NCBI GenBank assembly: GCA_020062265.1
Contig: JAGUWR010000030.1
Span: forward strand, 1 to 21,378
DNA length: 21,378 nucleotides
Source of the DNA: Minisyncoccota bacterium
GTDB taxonomy: Bacteria > Patescibacteriota > Minisyncoccia > UBA6257 > GWB1-50-10
Reading direction: 5' to 3'
The position numbers and the translations under genes are program-made. The first letter of the stretch is position 1; the number at the start of each line of letters is the position of its first letter. The notes beneath the pieces were generated by a model, which did not search any database, was not told the origin of the DNA, and was given only the letters and a program-made list of their open reading frames with translations. Below are positions 15,403 through 21,378 of this stretch, one piece after another.

Positions 15403-15728
15403 TGAGAATCTTCAAGAAACCAAAAAAAGACGAAAAGCCCATCTCAACTGAAGTCACGGTTGAGACAAAAAAAGTTTCTCAGCCATTTTCAAGAAGCAGC
15501 GTTCATACTTATATTCTTGAAAGACCCTGGCTGAGTGAGAAGGCGATGCGGCTTCGGCCTGGCGGCCAATATGTGTTCTTAGTACGGCCAGCCGCCAATA
15601 AAAAAATGGTTTGGCAGGAAGTCGAACGTCGTTACGGCGTAAAAGTGAAAGCAGTCAATCTGGTCAAGAAAAATAAAGAGAAAAAAGCAATTATTACTCT
15701 TGTCCCGGGTCAACAGATTGATATCTAA
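15402..15728 (+). CDS. rplW: Large ribosomal subunit protein uL23
   Basis: uL23 sits at the tunnel exit and docks trigger factor and SRP. The core reads [15 protein letters not shown]...[33 protein letters not shown], matching the family pattern (RP-x-ITEK, then KxEIKxAVExxFxVKV). It carries an N-terminal extension of about 30 polar, Lys-rich residues ahead of the core, giving 108 residues; the extension is not needed for the fold and is of unknown role. The ATG overlaps the rplD stop by one base, and rplB follows after 2 bases. Confidence 0.92.
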   Translation: MRIFKKPKKDEKPISTEVTVETKKVSQPFSRSSVHTYILERPWLSEKAMRLRPGGQYVFLVRPAANKKMVWQEVERRYGVKVKAVNLVKKNKEKKAIITLVPGQQIDI

Positions 15729-15730
15729 AA

Positions 15731-16498
15731 ATGGCTAAATTATCAACAACTGAATCATTAAAAAAGCTAACTGTGAGAATTAAACAGCCCGCCGGCCGAA
15801 ATGCTCAGGGCCGCATTACTGTTCGTCACCAAGGCGGCGGTCACAAGCGTCTTTACCGTCTGGTTGATTTCAAACAGGAGAAACAAGACATTCCTGTCCG
15901 GGTGGAAGCGATTGAGTATGATCCTTACAGGACTGCTTTTATTGCGCGGCTGGTTTATCGTGATGGGGAGCGCCGTTACATTCTTGCCCCGCAGGGTTTG
16001 AAGACCGGTGACGAGTTAATAATTTCCGAAAAGGCGCCGATCAAACTTGGCAATCGGACTCTTCTCCGTTGCATTCCAGTCGGCACCCTTGTCCATAACG
16101 TTGAACTGCTGTCAGGCAAGGGCGGTCAGTTAGCCCGTTCTGCCGGCTCAGCGGTTGAGGTTCTTGCTAATGAGGAAGGCTACACTCATCTCAAGTTGTC
16201 TTCGGGTGAGGTTCGTAAGGTTCCTTGGAGCGGCTGGGCTTCAATCGGACAGCTCTCTAATCCCGACCACCGTCTTGAAGAAATCGGTAAGGCCGGCCGC
16301 TCTCGCTGGCTCGGCATTAGACCGACCGTGCGCGGTTCGGCAATGAATCCTCGGGATCATCCTTATGGCGGCGGCGAAGGACGGAGTCCTCGCGGTACGC
16401 GCCGTCCCAAGACCAAATGGGGTAAAGTTACTGGCGGACGGAAAACAAGAAAAAAGAAGAAGTGGTCGAACAAGTTGATAATTAAAAGACGGCGCTAA
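15731..16498 (+). CDS. rplB: Large ribosomal subunit protein uL2
   Basis: uL2 is a primary 23S rRNA-binding protein needed for subunit association and peptidyl transferase activity. The [16 protein letters not shown] motif, the central SH3-like region and the C-terminal [19 protein letters not shown] block are present; the His in DHP, corresponding to the functionally important His229 of E. coli, is kept, while the second His of HPH is Tyr. The N-terminus is about 20 residues shorter than in E. coli: the usual KPTSPGRR stretch is missing, and a stop codon lies just upstream so it cannot be recovered by an earlier start. Total 255 residues. Confidence 0.95.
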   Translation: MAKLSTTESLKKLTVRIKQPAGRNAQGRITVRHQGGGHKRLYRLVDFKQEKQDIPVRVEAIEYDPYRTAFIARLVYRDGERRYILAPQGLKTGDELIISEKAPIKLGNRTLLRCIPVGTLVHNVELLSGKGGQLARSAGSAVEVLANEEGYTHLKLSSGEVRKVPWSGWASIGQLSNPDHRLEEIGKAGRSRWLGIRPTVRGSAMNPRDHPYGGGEGRSPRGTRRPKTKWGKVTGGRKTRKKKKWSNKLIIKRRR

Positions 16499-16524
16499 AT
16501 TACTGATTAGTGATATTTGTGAGT

Positions 16525-16827
16525 ATGAGTAGAAGTTCAAAAAAAAATCCCTACGTTGACCCGAAGCTATTGAGAAAAATAGCTAAATCCGCCTCTGGCG
16601 GAAAGCCGGGCAAAGAAGTGATAAAAACTTGGTCGCGCGATTCAGAAATTTCACCGGAGATGATCGGTTATGCTTTTGGAGTTCACAACGGCAAAGATTT
16701 TGTCGAAGTTAAAATTACTGAAGATATGGTTGGCCACCGGCTTGGTGAATTCGCGCCAACGAGGAAATTCATCCGCCACGGCGGCAAGATCCAGCGCGAG
16801 CTTGAACAAAAAACCCAACAGCAATAG
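16525..16827 (+). CDS. rpsS: Small ribosomal subunit protein uS19
   Basis: uS19 is a 30S head protein near the A-site finger bridge. The family core is clear: [42 protein letters not shown], and [19 protein letters not shown]. The length is 100 residues. I chose the ATG at 16525; a GTG at 16510 would add five residues without similarity. rplV starts 5 bases after the TAG. Confidence 0.94.
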   Translation: MSRSSKKNPYVDPKLLRKIAKSASGGKPGKEVIKTWSRDSEISPEMIGYAFGVHNGKDFVEVKITEDMVGHRLGEFAPTRKFIRHGGKIQRELEQKTQQQ

Positions 16828-16832
16828 AATTT

Positions 16833-17348
16833 ATGCCGCAAAATATCACTGCGAAATTGAGGTATCTAAGAGTGCCGCCGCGAAAGGCGCGGGCAGTAGC
16901 GGATACTATCCGCGGGTTACCTCTTCGTGAGGCCGAAGCTCAACTTATGATTTCGCCGCGCCGACCCGCCGTTCATTTACTGAAACTTCTCCGTTCGGCT
17001 TTAGCTAATGCCGTTCATAACAAAAAAATCGAGGCAGATAAACTTTACGTGAAGGAAATTAAAGTAGATGAAGGCCCTCGTTTTAAACGTTGGACGCCTC
17101 GCGCCCGCGGCGCCATCTCAATGATTCAAAAGAAAACAAGCCACCTTACCATCATTCTAGAAGTTTCTGATAAACTGCCGCCGCCGAAGTTTGTAATTAA
17201 AGAGAAACCAAAGAAAGAAAAGAAAAAGACAAAACAGGAAGCAAAAAAAGAAACAAAAGGGAAAGAACCAAAAAAGGTTATCCAAGAAATCAAACCAGTC
17301 GCTAAAGAAGGGATTTTTAAGCGGATATTTAGAAGAAAGACAATCTAA
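16833..17348 (+). CDS. rplV: Large ribosomal subunit protein uL22 with Lys-rich C-terminal tail
   Basis: uL22 lines the exit tunnel with its beta hairpin. The first 110 or so residues match the family: LRVPPRKARAVADTIRGLP, LLKLLRSALANAVHN, LYVKEIKVDEGPRFKRWTPRARGAISMIQKKTSHLTIIL. After that comes an extra tail of about 55 residues, dominated by Lys and Glu (roughly 115-160) and ending in an amphipathic GIFKRIFRRKTI. E. coli uL22 has 110 residues; this one has 171. The tail lies on the solvent side in known ribosomes, so it may contact rRNA, membrane or exit-site factors; that is inference. It is followed by a 78-base hairpin-containing spacer. Confidence 0.94.
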   Translation: MPQNITAKLRYLRVPPRKARAVADTIRGLPLREAEAQLMISPRRPAVHLLKLLRSALANAVHNKKIEADKLYVKEIKVDEGPRFKRWTPRARGAISMIQKKTSHLTIILEVSDKLPPPKFVIKEKPKKEKKKTKQEAKKETKGKEPKKVIQEIKPVAKEGIFKRIFRRKTI

Positions 17349-17349
17349 C

Positions 17350-17378
17350 TTTTCAACTAACAACCAACAACTTATAAT
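17350..17378 (+). promoter_or_regulatory. Candidate promoter for rpsC
   Basis: TTTTCA (17350-17355), 17 bases, TATAAT (17373-17378). A start near 17385 would leave about 40 bases of leader before the rpsC ATG at 17427. The -10 overlaps the loop of the hairpin at 17358-17397. AT-rich spacer makes chance matches likely. Confidence 0.35.
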
Positions 17379-17397
17379 TAAAAGTTATTGGTTGTTA
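17358..17397. repeat. Inverted repeat (hairpin) in the rplV-rpsC spacer
   Basis: taacaaccaacaactt (17358-17373) pairs with aagttattggttgtta (17382-17397) over 16 bases with one mismatch and an 8-base loop. The right arm runs on into further gtta words (17396-17417) up to the rpsC start. There is no T-run, so it is not a standard terminator. Confidence 0.75.
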
Positions 17398-17426
17398 AGT
17401 TATCAGTTATTAAGTTACGTAAGGAT

Positions 17427-18089
17427 ATGGCACAAAAAGTAAATCCAAATGCGTTGAGGTTGGGACTGGTTACTCCGTGGTCAAGTAAGTGGTTTTTTAA
17501 GAAATCGCTTCGCTTTTTTCTGGAGGAAGACCAACTTATTCGCCAGCTGGTGCATCAGAAAGTTCTCCAGGCCGGGCTTGCTTCTATTGATATTGAGCGG
17601 CTGGGAGATCAGATTAAAATTATCATCCGGGCCGCTCGTCCCGGCCTTATTATCGGCCGCGGCGGAAAGGGCATTGAGGAATTAAGAAATCTAATTCAAA
17701 AGAAAATCATCGCCCTTCGTCAAGAGAATAAGCAACCCCTAAATTTTTCTCTTAATGTTAATATTGAAGAGCTGAAACGTTCTGAAATCTCGGCCGCAGT
17801 CATCGCCCAGCAGATTGCTTTTGACATAGAGAAGCGTCTGCCTTATCGAGGAGTTATCAAACGGGCTCTGGAAACGATTATGCAGAACCGCGAAACAAAG
17901 GGAGCAAAAATCAAGGTAGCCGGCCGGCTCAACGGAGCCGAGATTTCAAGGAAGAATCAGCTCTATAAAGGCCGAATGCCTCTCCAGACTCTTCGGGCAA
18001 ACATTAATTACGGGGCCGCCACCGCTTTCAACACCTACGGCACGGTTGGGGTAAAAGTTTGGATTTATAAAGGGGAAGTCTTCGAATAA
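17427..18089 (+). CDS. rpsC: Small ribosomal subunit protein uS3
   Basis: uS3 forms part of the mRNA entry tunnel and has helicase-related Arg/Lys residues. The sequence opens MAQKVNPNALRLGLV, has the KH-domain GxxG loop as GLIIGRGGKGIEEL, and shows the C-terminal domain with RMPLQTLRANINYGAATAFNTYGTVGVKVWIYKGE. The length of 220 residues is normal. I chose the ATG at 17427 (MAQKVNP is the family start); a TTG at 17388 lies in the hairpin spacer. AAGGA at 17421-17425 is too close to the ATG (1 base) to be a normal ribosome site. Confidence 0.95.
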   Translation: MAQKVNPNALRLGLVTPWSSKWFFKKSLRFFLEEDQLIRQLVHQKVLQAGLASIDIERLGDQIKIIIRAARPGLIIGRGGKGIEELRNLIQKKIIALRQENKQPLNFSLNVNIEELKRSEISAAVIAQQIAFDIEKRLPYRGVIKRALETIMQNRETKGAKIKVAGRLNGAEISRKNQLYKGRMPLQTLRANINYGAATAFNTYGTVGVKVWIYKGEVFE

Positions 18090-18119
18090 TCCTATAGGAC
18101 CAATTGGACCAATAGGATT
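18088..18119. repeat. Inverted repeat with internal 9-mer repeat in the rpsC-rplP spacer
   Basis: aatcctat (18088-18095) pairs with ataggatt (18112-18119). Inside the loop are ggaccaatt (18097-18105) and ggaccaata (18106-18114). The left arm begins in the rpsC stop codon. rplP starts 9 bases after the right arm. Confidence 0.75.
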
Positions 18120-18128
18120 TATAAGTCA

Positions 18129-18542
18129 ATGTTACAGCCAAAAAAACAAAAATACCGAAAAATGCAGAAAGGCCGTTCGCGGAAAAGAATGAAAGAGACC
18201 CGCGGGACAACTTTAAGTTTTGGTACTTTTGGGCTCCAAGCGCTTTCAGCGTTCTGGCTGACGGCTCAGCAAATTGAGGCGGGCAGAAAAGCAATAACCC
18301 ATTCTCTCAAGCGCGAAGGGCGGCTTTGGATTCGCATTTTCCCAGATAAACCGGTAACCAAGCTGCCGCCGGAGGTTACTCTCGGCGGCGGTAAAGGCGA
18401 CATAGACCATTACGTTGTGCCGGTGAAGCCCGGCCGGATTCTTTTTGAGATTGACGGCGTGAGCCGCGAACGGGCATTTAAAGCCTTCCGCATCGCCGGT
18501 CATAAATTGCCGGTTAAAACAAAAATTATTTCAAAGTTATGA
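18129..18542 (+). CDS. rplP: Large ribosomal subunit protein uL16
   Basis: uL16 shapes the A site of the 50S subunit and its late addition completes assembly. The family pattern is intact: [61 protein letters not shown], then a Gly-rich LGGGKG (usually MGKGKG) and [14 protein letters not shown]. Length is 137 residues, as usual. It ends in TGA, and the 111-base spacer that follows is filled with repeat words before rpmC. Confidence 0.95.
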   Translation: MLQPKKQKYRKMQKGRSRKRMKETRGTTLSFGTFGLQALSAFWLTAQQIEAGRKAITHSLKREGRLWIRIFPDKPVTKLPPEVTLGGGKGDIDHYVVPVKPGRILFEIDGVSRERAFKAFRIAGHKLPVKTKIISKL

Positions 18543-18546
18543 TAAT

Positions 18547-18642
18547 ATTCGCATAATATATTCGTAGTTTCGTATTATAATTCATCTTATTATTAGCTTG
18601 AAAATAATGCGAATGATGCGAACGAAATGCGAATGATGCGAA
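18547..18642. repeat. Repeat-rich rpmC leader (atgcgaat / attcgcat words)
   Basis: A 17-bp word aatgcgaatgatgcgaa occurs twice with a 20-bp period (18606-18622 and 18626-18642). Its complement attcgcat lies at 18547-18554, so the leader can pair with either copy. The same 8-mer occurs in the rplN leader, and its core gcgaat occurs in the tuf leader. Confidence 0.85.
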
Positions 18643-18653
18643 AAATTAGATCT

Positions 18654-18839
18654 ATGAAAAAGAAGGAATTCCAGGAATATAAAAATAAATCTGAGAACGA
18701 ACTGTTGAAGGATTTTGCTCTTTACCGCGAACGGCTGGCTAACTTAAAATTTGACTTAGCGGCCGGCAAGGTTAAGAATATTCGGGAAATTCGGGCAATA
18801 AAAAAAACCATTGCTCGGATTCTGACTTTACTCAAATGA
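18654..18839 (+). CDS. rpmC: Large ribosomal subunit protein uL29
   Basis: uL29 is a two-helix protein at the tunnel exit next to uL23. The 61 residues show the expected [49 protein letters not shown] pattern, in which the L-K-F-x-L-A-x-G and N-x-x-x-I-R-x-x-K-K-x-I-A-R motif identifies the family. I chose the ATG at 18654 (MKKKEFQ). Earlier in-frame ATGs at 18627 and 18636 fall in the repeat. The TGA overlaps the rpsQ ATG (ATGA). Confidence 0.92.
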   Translation: MKKKEFQEYKNKSENELLKDFALYRERLANLKFDLAAGKVKNIREIRAIKKTIARILTLLK

Positions 18840-19096
18840 TTAATCAGACACAACAAATAAAAAAAATAAGAAGACGTCTCGAAGGAGTTGTTGTTTCGGA
18901 TAAGACAAACAAGACAAGAGTGGTAGCGGTAACGCGCCTCAAGAAGCATCCCAAATATCATAAATATTACAAGGTGACTAAACGTTATAAGACACACGAC
19001 GAGAAAAACGAATACAAGGTCGGCGATAAGGTCGTCATCCAAGAAACACGACCATTATCAAAAGAGAAGAGATGGGTTGTAATTAGAAAATTATAA
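18836..19096 (+). CDS. rpsQ: Small ribosomal subunit protein uS17
   Basis: uS17 binds 16S rRNA early in 30S body assembly. The OB-fold pattern is clear: [44 protein letters not shown], then [26 protein letters not shown]. The length of 86 residues is usual. Its start overlaps the rpmC stop, which implies coupled translation. A 78-base spacer with inverted repeats separates it from rplN. Confidence 0.94.
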   Translation: MINQTQQIKKIRRRLEGVVVSDKTNKTRVVAVTRLKKHPKYHKYYKVTKRYKTHDEKNEYKVGDKVVIQETRPLSKEKRWVVIRKL

Positions 19097-19116
19097 CTGA
19101 TGCGAATATACAAATA

Positions 19117-19145
19117 ATGCGAATTTACGAATGCCGTATTCGCAT
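19117..19145. repeat. Inverted repeat in the rpsQ-rplN spacer
   Basis: atgcgaat (19117-19124) and attcgcat (19138-19145) form an 8-bp stem with a 13-base loop. Another atgcgaat lies at 19100-19107, so alternative pairing is possible. The 8-mer is the same one seen before rpmC. Confidence 0.75.
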
Positions 19146-19174
19146 GTGCCTATTCGCTAAGGCTTTTGCATACC

Positions 19175-19540
19175 ATGATTCAAGAAAAAACAATTTTAAA
19201 AGTAGCCGACAATAGCGGGGCCAAGACCGTCCGCTGTTTTAGGGTGTTGGGTGGTAGCCGGAAGCGATACGCACGAATCGGAGACGTTATCGTCGCTTCG
19301 GTTCAAGCAGCCGAACCGAGGAAGCGGGTTAAGAAAAAAGACATCATTCGCGCCCTCGTGGTCCGTCAGCGTCAGCCTTGGCGCCGGCCAGACGGTTCCT
19401 ATGTGAGATTTGATGATAATGCGGCAGTTTTGATTGAAAAAGGCGAGCCAAGAGCGACGAGAATTTTTGGTCCGATTCCGCGCGAAATCAAAGAGAAAGG
19501 TTATAACACCATTGCTTCTTTAGCAGAGGAGTTAGTATAA
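19175..19540 (+). CDS. rplN: Large ribosomal subunit protein uL14
   Basis: uL14 lies at the subunit interface and contacts 16S rRNA (bridge B8) and RsfS. It opens MIQEKTILKVADNSGAKTVRCFRVLGGS, followed by RYARIGDVIVASVQ and the conserved RFDDNAAVLIEKGEPRATRIFGPIPREI. I chose the ATG at 19175, the usual MIQ start, giving 121 residues; an upstream TTG at 19166 would add three. The end of the gene overlaps a possible promoter for rplX. Confidence 0.95.
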   Translation: MIQEKTILKVADNSGAKTVRCFRVLGGSRKRYARIGDVIVASVQAAEPRKRVKKKDIIRALVVRQRQPWRRPDGSYVRFDDNAAVLIEKGEPRATRIFGPIPREIKEKGYNTIASLAEELV

Positions 19541-19541
19541 T
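19512..19541 (+). promoter_or_regulatory. Candidate promoter for rplX onward
   Basis: TTGCTT (19512-19517), 18 bases, TATAAT (19536-19541), overlapping the rplN stop. A start near 19548 would leave about 74 bases of repeat-rich leader before rplX. The -10 is consensus; the -35 matches only at TTG. Confidence 0.35.
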
Positions 19542-19619
19542 CACTAATACTCACGAATATGACCACGAATAACACGAATTTATTAGTGAAATTAGCGCCA
19601 AAATTAGTGTAAATTAGTG
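19542..19619. repeat. Repeat-rich rplX leader (cacgaat and attagtg words)
   Basis: cacgaat occurs three times (19552-19558, 19564-19570, 19573-19579). attagtg occurs three times (19582-19588, 19603-19609, 19613-19619), the last two inside aaattagtg with a 10-bp period. Its complement cactaat is at 19542-19548, so the leader can fold on itself. The array ends 2 bases before the rplX ATG. Confidence 0.85.
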
Positions 19620-19621
19620 AT

Positions 19622-19930
19622 ATGAGAATAAAAAAAGGCGATTCCGTAAAAATTATTAAAGGCAAAGACCGCGGCAAGCCGGGGAAAGTTCTCAAAGTTT
19701 TTCCCGATGAAGACAGAGTTTTGGTTGAGGGTATGAATATTTTTAAGAAGCATGTCCGGCCGCGGCGTCAAGGTGAAAAAGGCGAAATTGTTCAAGTGGC
19801 AAGGCCAATTAGCGTTTCCAACGTTGCTCTTGTCTGTTCTCAATGCAGCCGGGCGACCAGAGTCGGTTACCATTTTCAGGATGGTAAAAAAATACGCTAC
19901 TGCCGCAAGTGCGGCCAGAATATCCAATAA
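19622..19930 (+). CDS. rplX: Large ribosomal subunit protein uL24 with zinc-finger motif
   Basis: uL24 starts 50S assembly at the 5' domain of 23S rRNA. The KOW motif is clear (KKGDSVKIIKGKDRGKPGKVLKVFPDEDRVLVEGMN, residues 4-39), followed by KKHVRPRRQGEKGEIV. The C-terminal part has C72-x2-C75 and C94-x2-C97, a likely zinc ribbon, as in many bacterial uL24 proteins. The length is 102 residues. Its stop lies in the 9-mer repeat that leads to rplE. Confidence 0.94.
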   Translation: MRIKKGDSVKIIKGKDRGKPGKVLKVFPDEDRVLVEGMNIFKKHVRPRRQGEKGEIVQVARPISVSNVALVCSQCSRATRVGYHFQDGKKIRYCRKCGQNIQ

Positions 19931-19947
19931 GTCCAATAAGTCCAATA
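19923..19947. repeat. Nonamer tandem repeat joining the rplX stop and the rplE start
   Basis: tccaataag occurs at 19923-19931 and 19932-19940, followed by tccaata at 19941-19947, where the last A is the A of the rplE ATG. The first copy contains the rplX TAA (19928-19930). The whole junction is thus one array. Confidence 0.9.
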
Positions 19948-20426
19948 TGAATTTAAAACAACAGATAGAAAAAATCGTAGTCAATATCGGATTAGGCAAG
20001 CTTCGGAATCAGAGTAATTTTGATGATAAAGTTCTGCCGGAGGTAATGAAAGAACTTGCTCTTGTAACCGGTCAGAAGCCAGCGCTGCGGCCGGCCAAAA
20101 AATCTATCGCCGGCTTTAAGATCCGCACCGGCGATCCAATCGGCCTTCAAGTCACTCTCCGCGGCCGCCGGCTGGCTGATTTTCTCACTCGTTTTATCAA
20201 TATTGTTCTTCCTCGAGTAAAGGACTTCAAAGGCATTGATTTGCATCAGATCGACCAAGACGGTAATCTAAACATCGGCCTAAGGGAGCAATTTGTTTTT
20301 CCGGAGATTCAGGCTGACCGATCAAAGGTCAATTTTGGTCTTCAAATCACGATTGTCCCCACGCCAGAATATGGGGGAAAAGCGGTCGTTTTGTATCGGG
20401 AGTTAGGTATCCCGTTAAAGAAATAA
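19947..20426 (+). CDS. rplE: Large ribosomal subunit protein uL5, short N-terminus
   Basis: uL5 binds 5S rRNA and contacts the P-site tRNA. The family core is present: IEKIVVNIGLGK, LALVTGQKPALRPAKKSIAGFKIRTGDPIGLQVTLRG, FKGIDLHQIDQDGNLNIGLREQFVFPEI, ending in FGLQITIVPT. It begins only six residues before IEKIVVN, whereas E. coli has about 30, so the first helix is missing and the total is 159 residues instead of 179. The frame is open further upstream but encodes no uL5-like residues there (it overlaps rplX), so the ATG at 19947 is the best start. rpsN follows after 3 bases. Confidence 0.93.
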   Translation: MNLKQQIEKIVVNIGLGKLRNQSNFDDKVLPEVMKELALVTGQKPALRPAKKSIAGFKIRTGDPIGLQVTLRGRRLADFLTRFINIVLPRVKDFKGIDLHQIDQDGNLNIGLREQFVFPEIQADRSKVNFGLQITIVPTPEYGGKAVVLYRELGIPLKK

Positions 20427-20429
20427 ACT

Positions 20430-20615
20430 ATGGCTAAGACCTCGGTTATCGCCAGAGCCAAAAAGAAACCAAAATATTCGACGCGAGTTGTTAGGCGATG
20501 TTTTCGCTGTGGTCGTAAGCGCGGCTATATCCGTGATTTCAATCTCTGCCGCATCTGTTTCCGCGAAATCGCCAGCCGCGGCGAGATTCCGGGCGTGAAA
20601 AAAGCATCATGGTAG
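20430..20615 (+). CDS. rpsN: Small ribosomal subunit protein uS14, zinc-binding type
   Basis: This is the short C+ form of uS14: 61 residues with C24-x2-C27 and C40-x2-C43, which bind zinc, and the conserved [24 protein letters not shown] block. The family ending [11 protein letters not shown] is intact. uS14 helps assemble the 30S head. It lies in the standard rplE-rpsN-rpsH order. The spacer that follows (20616-20646) contains cctat words and an ataagtccaatta motif like the one before rplE. Confidence 0.95.
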   Translation: MAKTSVIARAKKKPKYSTRVVRRCFRCGRKRGYIRDFNLCRICFREIASRGEIPGVKKASW

Positions 20616-20646
20616 ACCTATGCCTTATAAGTCCAATTAGCCCTAT

Positions 20647-21018
20647 ATGTTTATAGATTTGCTCACAAAGTTAAAAAACGCTCAGTTGGCGAAGAAAAGG
20701 ACAGTTGAGGAAAAATTTAGCAAAGCTAATAAAGCTATTGCCGATGTCCTCGAGCAAGCCGGTTTTTTGAATAAGGTAGAAATAAAAGGCAAGATGCCAA
20801 AACTACTTCTTGAACTTCATCTTAATAAAGAGAAGCCGATCCGGGGCATTAGATTTTTAAGTCGTCCCTCGCTCCGTCGCTATACGGGCTACAAAGATTT
20901 TTACAAAGTGAAAGGCGGACTGGGATTGCTTATTGTTTCAACTCCTAAAGGGATTATGACCGGCCAGGAAGCTCGGAAAGCCAAACTGGGCGGTCAGCTT
21001 TTGTTTGAAATTTGGTAG
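20647..21018 (+). CDS. rpsH: Small ribosomal subunit protein uS8
   Basis: uS8 is a primary 16S rRNA-binding protein; in E. coli it represses the spc operon. Recognisable parts are DLLTKLKNAQLAKK at the start, the IADVLEQAGFLNKVEIKG region, the FLSRPSLRRYTG strand and the GLGLLIVSTPKGIMTGQEARKAKLGGQLLFEIW end, which carries the conserved STPKGIMT-type rRNA-binding loop. The length is 123 residues, with a slightly short N-terminus. In most bacteria rplF follows, but here the next gene is an RluA-family synthase. Confidence 0.94.
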   Translation: MFIDLLTKLKNAQLAKKRTVEEKFSKANKAIADVLEQAGFLNKVEIKGKMPKLLLELHLNKEKPIRGIRFLSRPSLRRYTGYKDFYKVKGGLGLLIVSTPKGIMTGQEARKAKLGGQLLFEIW

Positions 21019-21024
21019 TTTCTC

Positions 21025-21057
21025 TACGAATTACGAATTTTTTACGAATATACGAAT
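21025..21057. repeat. Heptamer repeat running into the pseudouridine synthase start
   Basis: tacgaat occurs four times (21025-21031, 21032-21038, 21043-21049, 21051-21057). The last copy includes the AT of the ATG at 21056. No Shine-Dalgarno motif is seen. Confidence 0.88.
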
Positions 21058-21378
21058 GGTTTTGGTGATTTACGAAGATGAGAATTTTATTGCGGTTGAT
21101 AAACCAGCCGGGTTATTAGTCCACAAAACACCAAATTCGAAAGAACTAACATTGGTTGACTGGCTAGTGGAGAGGTATCCAGAAATTAAAAACGTCGGCG
21201 ACGACCCGAAATTAAGACCAGGCATTGTTCATCGTCTGGATAAAGATACGTCCGGTATTTTAATTGTTGCCCGCACTCAGAGATTTTTTAGTTATTTTAA
21301 AGAGCTTTTTCAAAAACACGAGATTAAAAAAACCTATCTTGCTTTAGTTCATGGTGAATTGAAACCAAGGCAGGGGAT
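21056..21378 (+). CDS. RluA-family pseudouridine synthase, 5' part only
   Basis: The 107 codons before the window edge show a pseudouridine synthase of the RluA/RluD type, enzymes that isomerise uridines in rRNA or tRNA. The catalytic motif HRLDKDTSGILIVA (from about residue 59) includes the active-site Asp, and the approach VIYEDENFIAVDKPAGLLVH matches the family start. KKTYLALVHGE follows, as expected. There is no S4 domain ahead of the catalytic domain, so it is closer to RluA than to RluC/RluD. Specific substrate cannot be told. It follows rpsH by 37 bases of tacgaat repeat, in the place usually held by rplF. Confidence 0.88.
   Translation, partial: MVLVIYEDENFIAVDKPAGLLVHKTPNSKELTLVDWLVERYPEIKNVGDDPKLRPGIVHRLDKDTSGILIVARTQRFFSYFKELFQKHEIKKTYLALVHGELKPRQG

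Noticed and set aside
19752..19946. Upstream extension of rplE overlapping rplX
   Set aside because: The extra residues do not resemble uL5, and SNKSNKSN there is only the translated 9-mer repeat.
1..21378. Recoding of UGA to glycine, or of TAG to an amino acid, as in some CPR bacteria
   Set aside because: secD, hepT, rplP and rpmC end at TGA and rpsU, rpsG, fusA, rpsJ, rpsS, rpsN and rpsH end at TAG at the expected family lengths.

Overview
The window looks like a chromosomal segment of a Candidate Phyla Radiation (Patescibacteria) genome, most likely Parcubacteria-like. This is inferred from compact gene packing, a reduced alanyl-tRNA synthetase, secreted DUF5667-type proteins, Zn-type S14, shortened ribosomal proteins and few Shine-Dalgarno sites. 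TAA, TAG and TGA all end recognisable genes at the expected place, so the standard bacterial code is used; the UGA-to-Gly recoding of some CPR lineages is not seen. All genes are on the + strand. No tRNA, rRNA, CRISPR array or transposase is seen.

Layout. 1-108: the end of whatever lies upstream plus a heptamer repeat. 109-6970: rpsU, ybeY, ftsA, ftsZ, alaS, secD and secF, tightly packed and often overlapping (ribosome maturation, cell division, tRNA charging, protein export). 6999-10094: str-type cluster rpsL-rpsG-fusA. 10095-12677: an accessory islet that separates fusA from tuf. It holds a decayed DUF5667-like gene, a MntA/HepT (MNT-HEPN, type VII) toxin-antitoxin pair behind a promoter that would give a leaderless message, and a second DUF5667-like paralogue interrupted by one in-frame TAG. 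12678-21018: tuf followed by the S10 and first part of the spc cluster (rpsJ, rplC, rplD, rplW, rplB, rpsS, rplV, rpsC, rplP, rpmC, rpsQ, rplN, rplX, rplE, rpsN, rpsH). 21056 to the end: the start of an RluA-family pseudouridine synthase where rplF would be expected.

Most genes are core translation, secretion and division genes. The unusual content is: (1) spacers built from short tandem or inverted words (7-10 bp), different for most genes, which often run into the stop codon of one gene and the start codon of the next; (2) a perfect 18-bp palindrome inside the coding sequence of the EF-G G domain, within a 23-residue segment absent from or shorter in classical EF-G; (3) a uL3 gene lacking about 60 internal residues, with shortened uL2 and uL5 N-termini and a lysine-rich uL22 tail; (4) two broken DUF5667-like paralogues flanking a toxin-antitoxin pair; (5) a strong perfect hairpin between rpsJ and rplC. 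No wholly new multi-gene system is evident; the spacer-repeat architecture is the best candidate for something undescribed.
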